A stretch of 20,711 bases of DNA from an uncultured Lachnospiraceae bacterium (GCA_910587495.1 CAJUMT010000036.1:1-20711), one strand, 5' to 3'; shown: positions 1-8,830, counted from the stretch's first letter. Notes: generated by a model from the letters alone, not told the origin. A program made the numbers and translations.

Positions 1-96
1 AAGGAGCTCCCTTTCTATATCTATTTTTCACCCGAAGAAAATTTTACACTATCATGTACGGTGATAAACTGCAAATGAAAAAAATAAAAACAGGGG

Positions 97-125
97 TTGA
101 CAAATCTTTTTAAGAGGTTCATAAT
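97..125 (+). promoter_or_regulatory. Promoter of glnN
   Basis: The sequence shows TTGACA at 97-102, a 17-base spacer and CATAAT at 120-125, one mismatch from a consensus sigma-A type promoter. Transcription would begin near 132, leaving a leader of about 150 bases before glnN. The -10 region is also the start of a direct repeat whose second copy begins near 188, so the leader looks partly duplicated. Positions 1-96 are AT-rich with no gene visible; AGGAGCTCC at the very start could be the end of an upstream terminator, but it is cut by the window edge. Confidence 0.7.
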
Positions 126-145
126 GCAGGGTGTGAAAGGCAAGG

Positions 146-184
146 GCGTCTTTGAGCTACAGACTCAGAGGCGCTTTTTCTTTT
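146..184 (+). terminator. Leader terminator hairpin 1 upstream of glnN
   Basis: GCGTCTTTGAG (146-156) pairs with CTCAGAGGCGC (164-174) to form an 11-bp stem with G-U pairs and a 7-base loop, followed directly by a T-rich run at 175-184. This has the form of an intrinsic terminator. It sits between the promoter and glnN, so it is more likely an attenuator than the end of an upstream gene. Leader antitermination by ANTAR-domain proteins is known for some clostridial nitrogen genes; assigning that mechanism here is inference. Confidence 0.75.
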
Positions 185-210
185 AATTTCATAAATGCAG
201 GAAGTAAAGG

Positions 211-257
211 CAAAGGCGTCTTTTGGTAAATATAGAGGATGCCTTTGTTTTTATTTT
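211..257 (+). terminator. Leader terminator hairpin 2 upstream of glnN
   Basis: CAAAGGCGTCTTTT (211-224) pairs with AGAGGATGCCTTTG (234-247), and a T-rich tract follows (248-257). Its left arm is part of a second copy of the sequence around hairpin 1: both contain TGCAGG, then AAAGGCAA(A/G)GGCGTCTTT. It ends only about 14 bases before the glnN ribosome site. It would have to be bypassed for glnN to be expressed. Confidence 0.72.
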
Positions 258-285
258 GTCCAGAATGAAAAGGAGTGTATGGAAT

Positions 286-2382
286 ATGGAAAAAGTATCT
301 GAATATTTTGGATGTATGGTATTTGACGACAGAGTGATGAAGGCGACTTTGTCTGCTAAAGTATATCAGTCATTGAAAAGAACCATGGATGAGGGCGTCA
401 GGCTGGATCCAAGCGTGGCCGACGCAGTGGCAGCAGCTATGAAGGACTGGGCTGTGGCTCACGGCGCTACCCATTATACCCACTGGTTCCAGCCTCTGAC
501 CGGCGTTACCGCGGAGAAACATGACAGCTTTATCACACCGTCTCCCGACGGCGGCGTGATCATGGAGTTTTCGGGAAAAGAATTGATCAAAGGCGAGCCG
601 GACGCTTCTTCTTTCCCGTCCGGAGGATTAAGGGCTACTTTTGAGGCAAGAGGATATACCGCCTGGGACCCGACTTCTTATGCGTTCATAAAAGGAAAGA
701 CTTTGTGCATTCCCACTGCATTTTGTTCTTACGGCGGGGAAGCGCTGGATAAAAAGACGCCGCTTTTACGTTCCATGGAAGCTTTAAATAAGCAGGCGCT
801 TCGTATCTTAAGATTATTCGGCAACGATTCTGTCAAATGCGTCCGAACTTCTGTGGGACCGGAGCAGGAGTACTTCCTGATTACAAAAGAAATGTACGAT
901 GAACGTCCGGATCTTAGGTTTACCGGAAGGACGCTTTTCGGAGCCAGGTCTCCCAAAGGACAGGAAATGGACGATCATTATTTCGGCGTGATCAAACCAA
1001 GGGTTGCGGCTTATATGGAAGAATTGAACGATGAATTATGGAAGCTGGGTATCCTGGCCAAGACAGAACACAATGAAGTGGCTCCCGCACAGCATGAGCT
1101 TGCGCCCATCTATACGACCACAAATATTGCCACGGACCACAACCAGCTTACGATGGAGATTATGCAGAAAGTGGCTGCGAAACACGGACTGGTGTGCCTG
1201 CTGCACGAGAAACCTTTTGCCGGCGTCAACGGAAGCGGTAAGCACAACAACTGGTCCATCTCTACCGATTCCGGCGTGAATCTTTTATCTCCGGGGGAGA
1301 CGCCTTACGAAAACGCGCAGTTTCTTTTGTTCCTGTGCGCGGTCATTAAAGCAGTGGATGATTATCAGGATCTTCTTCGTATTTCTGTGGCAACGGCGGG
1401 CAACGACCACCGTCTGGGCGCCAATGAAGCGCCGCCGGCAGTCGTTTCGATCTTTTTAGGAGACGAGTTAAACGCAGTTTTAGAAGCGCTTGAAACAGGA
1501 GCGCCATACAGCGGCACGGAGAAGACGCAGATGAAATTAGGAGTCAGTGTGCTGCCCAGGTTCAATCGGGATACCACGGACCGCAACCGTACATCACCCT
1601 TTGCGTTTACCGGCAACAAGTTTGAATTTCGTATGCTGGGTTCCTCCAACAGTATTGCCTGCGCCAATATTATGCTCAACAGCGCAGTGGCTGAGAGCCT
1701 GAAGATTTATGCGGACCGTCTGGAAAAAGCAGAAGATTTTGAGACTGCACTGCACGATATGATCTGCAAGACAATTAAGGATCACAAACATATTATTTTT
1801 AACGGAAATGGTTATGACGATACATGGATTAAAGAAGCAACAGAAAAACGTGGCCTTTTAAATTACCGCACTACGCCGGATTGTATGCCGCATCTGCTGG
1901 ACAAGAAAAATGTGGATATGCTGACTTCCCACAAAGTATTTTCTGAGGTTGAGTTAAAATCCAGATGTGATATTATGCTGGAAAATTACTGTAAAGCGGT
2001 GCTGATCGAAGCCAACACCATGATCGATATGGCAAGGACACAGATCGCGCCGGCCATAGAAGAATATACATTAAAACTGGCACAGACAGCAGCTGCAAAA
2101 AAAGCGCTGGATGCGGGCATCAGCTGCGGTTATGAGAGCGGGCTGGTCAAAAAACTCTCGGGCCTGACCGACAGGATTGCAGTAAAAGTGGCGGAATTGG
2201 AAGACGCGGTGACGGCTCTTCATACAGCAGAGGATATTATTGAGGAATCCTGTGCGATCCGCGATACCCTGCTTCCGAAGATGGGAGAATTAAGGATTGC
2301 CTGCGACGAAGCCGAGACACTGACTGCCAAAGATTTCTGGCCGTTCCCAACTTATGGAGACCTGCTTTTTGGCGTACGCTAG
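286..2382 (+). CDS. glnN: Glutamine synthetase type III
   Basis: Joins ammonium and glutamate into glutamine with ATP in the cytoplasm, the central step of ammonium assimilation. The product is 698 residues, the usual length for the large GSIII class (GSI is about 450). Family motifs are clear: VGPEQEYFL, NEVAPAQHELAP, the NGSGKHNNWS block, AGNDHRLGANEAPP and RNRTSPFAFTGNKFEFR, which line the metal, ATP and glutamate sites. I chose ATG 286 because AGGAG at 271-275 lies about 10 bases ahead. An upstream TTG at 223 is in frame but falls inside the second leader hairpin. The amt-PII gene starts 46 bases downstream, so the pair is probably co-transcribed. Expression is probably controlled by leader attenuation (inference). 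No damage seen. Confidence 0.95.
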   Translation: MEKVSEYFGCMVFDDRVMKATLSAKVYQSLKRTMDEGVRLDPSVADAVAAAMKDWAVAHGATHYTHWFQPLTGVTAEKHDSFITPSPDGGVIMEFSGKELIKGEPDASSFPSGGLRATFEARGYTAWDPTSYAFIKGKTLCIPTAFCSYGGEALDKKTPLLRSMEALNKQALRILRLFGNDSVKCVRTSVGPEQEYFLITKEMYDERPDLRFTGRTLFGARSPKGQEMDDHYFGVIKPRVAAYMEELNDELWKLGILAKTEHNEVAPAQHELAPIYTTTNIATDHNQLTMEIMQKVAAKHGLVCLLHEKPFAGVNGSGKHNNWSISTDSGVNLLSPGETPYENAQFLLFLCAVIKAVDDYQDLLRISVATAGNDHRLGANEAPPAVVSIFLGDELNAVLEALETGAPYSGTEKTQMKLGVSVLPRFNRDTTDRNRTSPFAFTGNKFEFRMLGSSNSIACANIMLNSAVAESLKIYADRLEKAEDFETALHDMICKTIKDHKHIIFNGNGYDDTWIKEATEKRGLLNYRTTPDCMPHLLDKKNVDMLTSHKVFSEVELKSRCDIMLENYCKAVLIEANTMIDMARTQIAPAIEEYTLKLAQTAAAKKALDAGISCGYESGLVKKLSGLTDRIAVKVAELEDAVTALHTAEDIIEESCAIRDTLLPKMGELRIACDEAETLTAKDFWPFPTYGDLLFGVR

Positions 2383-2428
2383 ATTCGGAACTTAAAACAA
2401 TGGAACTATAAATAGAGGGAGAATTAAA

Positions 2429-4183
2429 ATGGCAGTAGAGGAGATTACAGAACTTATCAATGAAGCGGTCACAGGCGAGGTATTCGGCGTCTGGTTTCTG
2501 ATCGGCGCCGCTCTGGTATTTTTTATGCAGGCAGGTTTTGCCATGGTGGAGACAGGATTCACCCGGGCGAAAAATGCCGGAAATATCATTATGAAAAACC
2601 TGATGGATTTTTGTATCGGGACAGCCGTATTTATTCTGCTTGGTTTCAGTTTGATGATGGCGGAAGATTATGCTTTTGGATTTATCGGGATTCCTAACCT
2701 TAAGATCTTTACAGACTTCAGCGGATTTATCCAGGGAAATGCTTCCAGCTTTGTATTCAATCTGGTATTCTGCGCCACGGCGGCTACGATTGTATCCGGT
2801 TCCATGGCGGAGAGGACAAAGTTTATATCCTATTGTATTTACTCAGGAGTAATCTCATTGTTCGTATATCCTGTGGAAGCAGGATGGGTATGGAATTCAC
2901 AGGGATGGCTGGCACAGATGGGCTTTCATGATTTCGCAGGTTCTGCGGCGATTCATTCCGTGGGAGGCATCACTGCTTTGATCGGCGCAATGATGGTCGG
3001 CCCCCGTCTTGGAAAATACATAAAAGACGCGGAAGGAACAGTCAAAAAAGTTAACGCGATTCCGGGACATTCTATTACGTTAGGGGCGCTGGGCTGCTTT
3101 ATCCTCTGGTTTGGATGGTATGGCTTTAACGGCGCGGCGGCCTGGGACGGAACTTCTCTGGCGTCGATCTTTCTGACGACCACCATCGCTCCGGCCATCG
3201 CTACCTGCACGACCATGGTTTATACATGGCTGAAAAACGGAAAACCGGATGTGTCCATGTGTCTGAACGCATCTTTGGCAGGGTTGGTAGGGATTACCGC
3301 CGGCTGTGATGCCCTGAACGCTCTTGGCTCGGTAATTGTAGGCGTCGTTTCCGGTATTCTGGTAGTAGTTGTGGTCGAGTTTCTCGATCTGAAGCTTCAT
3401 ATCGACGATCCGGTCGGCGCGGTGGGCGTACACTTTGCAAACGGCGTCTGGGGAACATTGGCTGTAGGCCTCCTGGCAGATCCTCTGGCTCCGGCGGGTC
3501 TTAACGGACTGCTGTACACAGGAAATCCGCAGCTTTTAGGCATACAGGCGCTTGGTATCGTCGCTATTTTGATCTGGACAGCCGTGTTGATGACGATCGT
3601 TTTTGCGGTTATTAAGAAAACGGTAGGGCTTCGCGTATCGCCCGAAGAAGAAGTGAAAGGCTTAGACAGTACAGAACACGGTCTTCCCAGCGCCTACGCG
3701 GATTTTGTACCGGCGGTGGAAAGCCTGGATTATGGTGTATGGGAAGAAGCCACGCCGGTTGCAGGAGATACGCCGGTGGCGGAGGCCGTGCCGGTGAAAA
3801 AGGTTCCTGCCTTTACAGAAGGCATGCCGAAGTTTACCAAGGTGGAAATTGTCTGCAAAGAGTCCAGATTTGAATCTCTGAAAACCGCAATGCTGAACAT
3901 CGGGATCACCGGCATGACCGTTTCCCATGTACTAGGATGCGGCATACAGAAAGGAAAACCGGAGTACTACCGCGGCGTGCAGATAGAACCCAGCCTGCTG
4001 CCGAAGATTCAGGTGGATATCGTAGTCAGCAAAGTTCCCGTCCAGACCGTGATTGATACAGCCAAAAAAGTGCTGTACACCGGCCACATCGGAGACGGAA
4101 AGATCTTTGTATATGATGTGGAAAATGTAGTAAAAGTCCGCACCGGCGAAGAAGGCTATGACGCTTTGCAGGATGTAGAATAA
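2429..4183 (+). CDS. amt: Ammonium transporter fused to a PII signalling domain
   Basis: Residues 1 to about 415 are an Amt/AmtB channel with about eleven membrane helices. Visible family motifs are DFAGSAAIH (the substrate-site Asp and first pore His), WFGWYGFNG and HFANGVWG (second pore His). A linker of about 50 residues rich in Pro, Val and Glu follows. Residues 466-584 are a complete PII (GlnB/GlnK) domain: GITGMTVSHVLGCG, a T-loop with Tyr514 in PEYYRG, and TGHIGDGKIFVYDVE with the nucleotide-binding GDGKIF. In most bacteria these are two genes (amtB-glnK) whose products bind reversibly; here they are one chain, as reported for some other Amt-GlnB fusions. The start is set by GAGGGAG at 2415-2421. 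The next gene, purF, begins 38 bases later. The product is a membrane protein that imports ammonium for the adjacent glutamine synthetase. Confidence 0.95.
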   Translation: MAVEEITELINEAVTGEVFGVWFLIGAALVFFMQAGFAMVETGFTRAKNAGNIIMKNLMDFCIGTAVFILLGFSLMMAEDYAFGFIGIPNLKIFTDFSGFIQGNASSFVFNLVFCATAATIVSGSMAERTKFISYCIYSGVISLFVYPVEAGWVWNSQGWLAQMGFHDFAGSAAIHSVGGITALIGAMMVGPRLGKYIKDAEGTVKKVNAIPGHSITLGALGCFILWFGWYGFNGAAAWDGTSLASIFLTTTIAPAIATCTTMVYTWLKNGKPDVSMCLNASLAGLVGITAGCDALNALGSVIVGVVSGILVVVVVEFLDLKLHIDDPVGAVGVHFANGVWGTLAVGLLADPLAPAGLNGLLYTGNPQLLGIQALGIVAILIWTAVLMTIVFAVIKKTVGLRVSPEEEVKGLDSTEHGLPSAYADFVPAVESLDYGVWEEATPVAGDTPVAEAVPVKKVPAFTEGMPKFTKVEIVCKESRFESLKTAMLNIGITGMTVSHVLGCGIQKGKPEYYRGVQIEPSLLPKIQVDIVVSKVPVQTVIDTAKKVLYTGHIGDGKIFVYDVENVVKVRTGEEGYDALQDVE

Positions 4184-4221
4184 AACAATAGTTGCAGAAC
4201 TATAAATTCAGGAGATAATAA

Positions 4222-5646
4222 ATGGATTTGCACGAAGAATGCGGAGTATTTGGAGTGATCAGCCCCCAGGCCACAGATGTGGCGGGGGCTGTATATTATG
4301 GATTATATGCCCTTCAGCACAGAGGGCAGGAAAGCTGCGGCATTGTGATCAATGACGACGGCGTGTTTGCTTCTCATAAAGATCTGGGGCTTGTAAGCGA
4401 AGTATTTACAGCGGACACGCTTTCCAGACTGCCCGTCGGAAATATGGCGGTGGGACATACACGTTATGGAACCACAGGCGGCACCGATCGGAACAACTGC
4501 CAGCCCATTGAAGTAAATCACCAAAAAGGGAAGATGGCTTTAGCCCACAATGGGAATTTGAGCAACGCGGCAATGCTGCGCAATGAGCTGGAACTGTCCG
4601 GCGCTATTTTTCATACCACAAGCGATACGGAGATTATTGCTTATATTGTGACCAGGGAGCGTCTTCGGACTCCTTCTATTGAAGACGCTTTAAGCGCCGC
4701 CATGCATTTTCTGGACGGCGCTTATTCTCTTGTTCTGATGTCGGCGCAAAAACTGATCTGTGCCAGAGACCCTTATGGATTTCGGCCTTTATGCTATGGA
4801 AAGACGTCGGACGGAATGTATGTGGTCGCCTCTGAAAGCTGTGCCTTAAAGGCCATAGGAGCAGAATTTATACGCGATCTGGAACCCGGCGAGATCCTGG
4901 TGTTTAACCAGGAAGGCATCGTTTCCAGAAAAGAACACTGTAATAAAAAAGAAAAGAAACTTTGTATCTTTGAATATATCTATTTTGCCAGGCCGGATTC
5001 CGTTATTGACGGCGTATCCGTTCATGAGGCACGGGTACGGGCAGGAAAGATCCTTGCAAAAGAGCATCCGGTTTCGGCGGATTTGGTCATCGGAGTACCC
5101 GATTCAGGGCTGGACGCCGCATTGGGATTCAGCGAGGAATCCAGGATTCCCTACGGGATTGGACTTATTAAGAATAAATATATTGGCAGAACCTTTATTT
5201 CACCCGGGCAGCACACCCGGCTGGATCAGGTACGGATCAAATTAAGCGCCATAGAAGAAAGTGTCAGGGGCAGGAGGATCGTCCTGATTGATGATTCCAT
5301 CGTAAGGGGAACTACCAGCGGACGTATCGTAAGACTCTTAAAAGAAGCAGGCGCCAAGGAGATACATATGCGGATTTCCGCGCCTCCTTTTATGCATCCC
5401 TGTTATTACGGCACAGATATTGATTCAGAGGAAAATCTGATCGCCTGCCATTACAGCGTAGAAGAAATAGCACGGATGATCGGCGCTGACAGTTTAGGAT
5501 ACTTGCCGGCCAACAAACTGGGCGCGTTGATTGGAAGCGGATGTAAAGGTTACTGCAGTTCTTGTTTTGACGGGAAATATCCCACGCCTGTCCCGGCTGA
5601 TACACGAAAAGACCGGTTTGAGAGAAAACTTTCTGAAAAAAGATAA
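4222..5646 (+). CDS. purF: Amidophosphoribosyltransferase (purine synthesis, first step)
   Basis: Transfers the glutamine amide to PRPP, giving phosphoribosylamine. The product is 474 residues, normal for the Bacillus-type enzyme. The N-terminus MDLHEECGVFG shows a short propeptide to be cleaved before the catalytic cysteine (Cys7), followed by a class II glutamine amidotransferase domain (HTRYGTTG, AHNGNL, SDTE). The C-terminal half is a phosphoribosyltransferase with the PRPP loop VLIDDSIVRGTTS. Four cysteines, in KKLC, MHPC and GYCSSC, match the 4Fe-4S ligands of the oxygen-sensitive Bacillus enzyme. The ribosome site is AGGAG at 4210-4214. Usually purF lies within a purine cluster; here it sits alone behind glutamine synthetase and Amt-PII, suggesting a link to glutamine supply (inference). 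Confidence 0.95.
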   Translation: MDLHEECGVFGVISPQATDVAGAVYYGLYALQHRGQESCGIVINDDGVFASHKDLGLVSEVFTADTLSRLPVGNMAVGHTRYGTTGGTDRNNCQPIEVNHQKGKMALAHNGNLSNAAMLRNELELSGAIFHTTSDTEIIAYIVTRERLRTPSIEDALSAAMHFLDGAYSLVLMSAQKLICARDPYGFRPLCYGKTSDGMYVVASESCALKAIGAEFIRDLEPGEILVFNQEGIVSRKEHCNKKEKKLCIFEYIYFARPDSVIDGVSVHEARVRAGKILAKEHPVSADLVIGVPDSGLDAALGFSEESRIPYGIGLIKNKYIGRTFISPGQHTRLDQVRIKLSAIEESVRGRRIVLIDDSIVRGTTSGRIVRLLKEAGAKEIHMRISAPPFMHPCYYGTDIDSEENLIACHYSVEEIARMIGADSLGYLPANKLGALIGSGCKGYCSSCFDGKYPTPVPADTRKDRFERKLSEKR

Positions 5647-5665
5647 TTCCTCCCCTGTTACTGTC

Positions 5666-5694
5666 TTGTCACCTGTAAATAAAAGGTGTATAAT
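5666..5694 (+). promoter_or_regulatory. Promoter of the nadABC operon
   Basis: TTGTCA at 5666-5671, a 17-base spacer and a perfect TATAAT at 5689-5694 form a strong promoter 49 bases before the nadA start. An inverted repeat CACCT (5670-5674) / AGGTG (5684-5688) spans the spacer, which would suit a repressor. NiaR is the usual NAD-gene repressor in Firmicutes, but I cannot confirm that this is its site. No convincing terminator lies between purF and this promoter. Confidence 0.75.
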
Positions 5695-5742
5695 ATCCGA
5701 GTATTGGAAGGCTGTAGCGGAACTATAATTAGGAGGAACACT

Positions 5743-6648
5743 ATGACAATAACAGAGGAAATTCAATCTTTAAAGAAAGAAAAGGATGCCATTATCCTGG
5801 CGCATTACTATGTATCGCCGGAAGTGCAGAAGATCGCCGATTACATAGGAGATTCTTTTTATCTTAGTAAAGTAGCGGCCAGTACGGATGCAAAGGTACT
5901 GGTCTTTTGCGGTGTGTCTTTTATGGGGGAAAGCGCCAAAATCCTGAATCCGGATAAGACGGTTCTTATGCCGGACGCGGATGCGGACTGCCCCATGGCC
6001 CATATGGCGGATATTGAGAAAATCAAAGAACTGCGCAGCCGGTATGAGGATCTGGCAGTGGTATGCTATATTAATTCTACGGCGGAGTTAAAAAGTTATT
6101 CGGACGTATGCGTAACTTCGGCCAACGCGCTGAAAATTGTAAAAGCGCTTCCGAACAAAAACATTTTATTTATTCCGGACGAAAATCTGGGGCGTTATAT
6201 TGCTTCTCAAATTCCCGGGAAGCATTTCGTCTTTAATGACGGACGCTGTCCCGTCCATGCAAAAGTGACGGCAGAAGCGGTAAAAAAGACAAAAGAAGCC
6301 CATCCTGACGCAAAACTTCTGGTTCACCCGGAATGCGTGCCGGAAGTCCTTGCGCTGGCGGATTATATCGGCAGTACTTCCGGGATCATTCAATATGCCG
6401 CAAAGAGCGACGAGGCTTCTTTTATTATCTGTACCGAAGAAGGCGTTCTTCACGAGCTGCAGGAACAGAATCCCCAAAAAACATTTTATATGGCAGAAGA
6501 CCATTTTCAATGTTCGGATATGAAGAAGATTACCCTTGAAAAGGTACTTGCCGTATTAAAAAACGGTTCCGATCCGGTGGAAGTCGATCGGGAGCTTGCC
6601 GATGCATCTATGCCTCCCCTTAAACGGATGCTGGAGCTTTCAAAGTGA
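5743..6648 (+). CDS. nadA: Quinolinate synthase
   Basis: Condenses iminoaspartate with dihydroxyacetone phosphate to quinolinate, the second step of de novo NAD synthesis. The product is 301 residues, the short NadA form. Conserved blocks are IILAHYY, LVFCGVSFMGESAKIL, CYINSTAELKS, VTSANA, HPECVPE, the STSGII block and EDHFQCSDMKKITLE. The three cysteines in CGVSF, PEC and FQC match the 4Fe-4S ligands. AGGAGG at 5731-5736 fixes ATG 5743 as the start; an in-frame ATG at 5686 overlaps the -10 box and is not credible. nadB follows after 30 bases. Confidence 0.95.
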   Translation: MTITEEIQSLKKEKDAIILAHYYVSPEVQKIADYIGDSFYLSKVAASTDAKVLVFCGVSFMGESAKILNPDKTVLMPDADADCPMAHMADIEKIKELRSRYEDLAVVCYINSTAELKSYSDVCVTSANALKIVKALPNKNILFIPDENLGRYIASQIPGKHFVFNDGRCPVHAKVTAEAVKKTKEAHPDAKLLVHPECVPEVLALADYIGSTSGIIQYAAKSDEASFIICTEEGVLHELQEQNPQKTFYMAEDHFQCSDMKKITLEKVLAVLKNGSDPVEVDRELADASMPPLKRMLELSK

Positions 6649-6678
6649 ATATGTGTCTGCAAGGGAGGAAAATGAATT

Positions 6679-7962
6679 GTGAAAACAGATATTGTAATTG
6701 TAGGCTGCGGTGTGGCAGGACTGTATGCGGCGCTGAATCTGCCAAAAGACAGAAAAGTTCTGATGATCACTAAATCGGAGGCCGAAAGCAGCGACTCTTT
6801 TCTGGCGCAGGGAGGGATCTGTGTCTTAAGAGACGAAGAAGATTATGAGTCTTTCTTTCATGACACGATGAAAGCAGGGCATTATGAAAACAACAAAGAG
6901 TCTGTGGACATTATGATCCGTTCTTCCAAGGAAACGATTAATGACCTTGTTTCCTATGGTGTGGAATTTGCCAGGAAAGACGGAGAATTTTTGTATACAA
7001 GAGAAGGCGCGCACAGCCGATGCCGTATTCTTTACCATGAAGATATTACAGGGGAGGAGATTACCAGCCATCTGTTAGAGCAGATTAGAAAAAGGAAAAA
7101 TATTACGCTGATGGAATATACGACCATGATAGACCTTCTGGCGAAAGATAATACATGCTTTGGCGTAGTGGCAAGGGATGCAGGAGGCAGGATTTTTCCT
7201 ATATGGGCGGACAGTACGCTTCTGGCTTGCGGAGGGATCGGAGGGCTGTATGTCCACTCTACAAATTTTCCTCATCTGACAGGAGATGGGCTGGCGGTAT
7301 GCTTGAGACATAATATAGAACTGCTGCATGTGGATTATATCCAGATTCATCCTACGACGCTGTACACGGATAAGCCCGGACGGCATTTTCTGATCTCCGA
7401 ATCGGTTCGTGGAGAGGGCGCGCATCTTTACGATAAAGAAGGAAACCGTTTTACTGATGAACTTCTGCCAAGGGATATGCTGACGAAAAAGATATTGAAA
7501 CAAATGGAAAAGGATCAGACGCCTTTTGTCTGGCTTGATATGCGTCCGATCGGAGAAGAGACGATCCGAAACCATTTTCCCCATATCTGTCAAAGATGTT
7601 TGGAAGAAGGTTACGATCCGGTGACAGAGTGCATTCCTATCGTGCCTGCCCAGCATTATTTTATGGGAGGCATTAAAGTGGACCGGCACTCAAAGACTTC
7701 TATGAATCGTTTGTATGCGGCCGGGGAGACAAGCTGCAACGGGGTTCACGGCGCCAACCGCCTGGCCAGCAATTCTCTTCTGGAGAGTCTGGTATTTGCC
7801 AGACGGGCGGCTCTTCATATGGAAGTGGAAGCAAGACAGCCGCTGAAAGAGTCCTGGCCTTTTGTGGAGAGCAGTTTGTATCAGGATGAGGCAAAGCTGC
7901 AGAAACAGTATAAAGAACTTGTATTAAAAGAAATTGAGAGGATGAAAAAAGCACATGAATGA
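6679..7962 (+). CDS. nadB: L-aspartate oxidase
   Basis: FAD enzyme that oxidises aspartate to iminoaspartate, the substrate of NadA. The 427-residue product starts with the dinucleotide fold IVIVGCGVAGLYAAL. It continues with the SFLAQGGICV block, HSRCRILYHEDITGEE, an ACGGIGGLY segment, SESVRGEGA, LLPRDMLTK and a C-terminal FAD contact region with AAGETSCNGVHGANRLASNS. It is shorter than the roughly 540-residue E. coli enzyme because the C-terminal helical domain is trimmed, as in many clostridia. The start is GTG at 6679, with AGGGAGG at 6662-6668. An ATG at 6672 is in another frame and stops after about 33 codons. The end overlaps nadC by 8 bases. Confidence 0.95.
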   Translation: MKTDIVIVGCGVAGLYAALNLPKDRKVLMITKSEAESSDSFLAQGGICVLRDEEDYESFFHDTMKAGHYENNKESVDIMIRSSKETINDLVSYGVEFARKDGEFLYTREGAHSRCRILYHEDITGEEITSHLLEQIRKRKNITLMEYTTMIDLLAKDNTCFGVVARDAGGRIFPIWADSTLLACGGIGGLYVHSTNFPHLTGDGLAVCLRHNIELLHVDYIQIHPTTLYTDKPGRHFLISESVRGEGAHLYDKEGNRFTDELLPRDMLTKKILKQMEKDQTPFVWLDMRPIGEETIRNHFPHICQRCLEEGYDPVTECIPIVPAQHYFMGGIKVDRHSKTSMNRLYAAGETSCNGVHGANRLASNSLLESLVFARRAALHMEVEARQPLKESWPFVESSLYQDEAKLQKQYKELVLKEIERMKKAHE

Positions 7963-8809
7963 TCAGATGACTATGACCCTGCATGTGGATCGTCTGCTTT
8001 TGCAGGCGCTTCAGGAAGATATTACCAGCGAAGATATCACGACAAATTCCGTAATGAGGGAGCCAAAGAAAGGAGAAGTGCAGCTTATTTGCAAACAGGA
8101 CGGGATTGTGGCCGGACTTTTTGTTTTCAGGCGTGTGTTTACCCTTTTGGACGCAGATACGGAGTGTACCTTTTACTGTAAGGACGGGGATTTTGTAAAG
8201 AGCGGACAGTTGATGGGCGTAGTCACAGGAGATATTCGCGTGCTTCTGTCAGGTGAGCGGGTTGCTTTAAACTATCTGCAAAGAATGAGCGGAATCGCCA
8301 CTTATACCCATTCTATTGCAGAGCTTTTAAAAGGAAGTAAAACGAAACTTTTAGATACCCGTAAGACCACGCCTAATATGCGCGTATTTGAAAAATATGC
8401 GGTGAAAACGGGAGGAGGATATAACCATCGTTTTAACTTGTCGGATGGAATCCTCTTAAAAGACAACCATATCGGGGCAGCAGGAAGCGTGGCAAACGCA
8501 GTGAAAATGGCAAAAGAATACGCGCCTTTTGTGCGCAAGATCGAGGTTGAGGTGGAAAATCTTGACATGGTAAAAGAAGCTGTGGAAGCCGGAGCGGACA
8601 TTATTATGCTGGACAATATGACGTCCGAGATGATGAAAGAAGCCATTAAGATCATAGACGGCCGGGCCAAGACTGAATGTTCCGGCAACGTGACAAGGGA
8701 AAATATAGAGCGCCTCTTAGATGTGGGTGTAGACTATATTTCCAGCGGCGCTTTGACCCATTCCGCGCCGATTATGGATATTTCGCTGAAAAATCTGTGT
8801 GTGATATAA
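7955..8809 (+). CDS. nadC: Nicotinate-nucleotide pyrophosphorylase (quinolinate phosphoribosyltransferase)
   Basis: Converts quinolinate and PRPP to nicotinate mononucleotide with loss of CO2, completing the nadABC set. The 284-residue product has an N-terminal domain with EDITSEDITT and a barrel domain. Signature segments are LNYLQRMSGIAT, LDTRKTTPNMR, KYAVKTGGGYNHR, DGILLKDNHI, IEVEVENLD and IMLDNM, which carry the Arg, Lys, His and Asp residues for substrate and PRPP. The start ATG overlaps the last 8 bases of nadB, implying translational coupling. No terminator follows; the next DNA is decayed. Confidence 0.95.
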   Translation: MNDQMTMTLHVDRLLLQALQEDITSEDITTNSVMREPKKGEVQLICKQDGIVAGLFVFRRVFTLLDADTECTFYCKDGDFVKSGQLMGVVTGDIRVLLSGERVALNYLQRMSGIATYTHSIAELLKGSKTKLLDTRKTTPNMRVFEKYAVKTGGGYNHRFNLSDGILLKDNHIGAAGSVANAVKMAKEYAPFVRKIEVEVENLDMVKEAVEAGADIIMLDNMTSEMMKEAIKIIDGRAKTECSGNVTRENIERLLDVGVDYISSGALTHSAPIMDISLKNLCVI

Positions 8810-8830
8810 ATGACAGATTTTCGCAGAAAA

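Noticed and set aside
223..285. In-frame TTG extension of glutamine synthetase by 21 residues
   Set aside because: It lies within the second leader hairpin and has no ribosome site; ATG 286 has AGGAG at the right distance.
7075..7689. Long minus-strand ORF of 204 codons opposite nadB
   Set aside because: It is a shadow of a clearly real gene: no ribosome site, low-quality composition and no recognisable domain.
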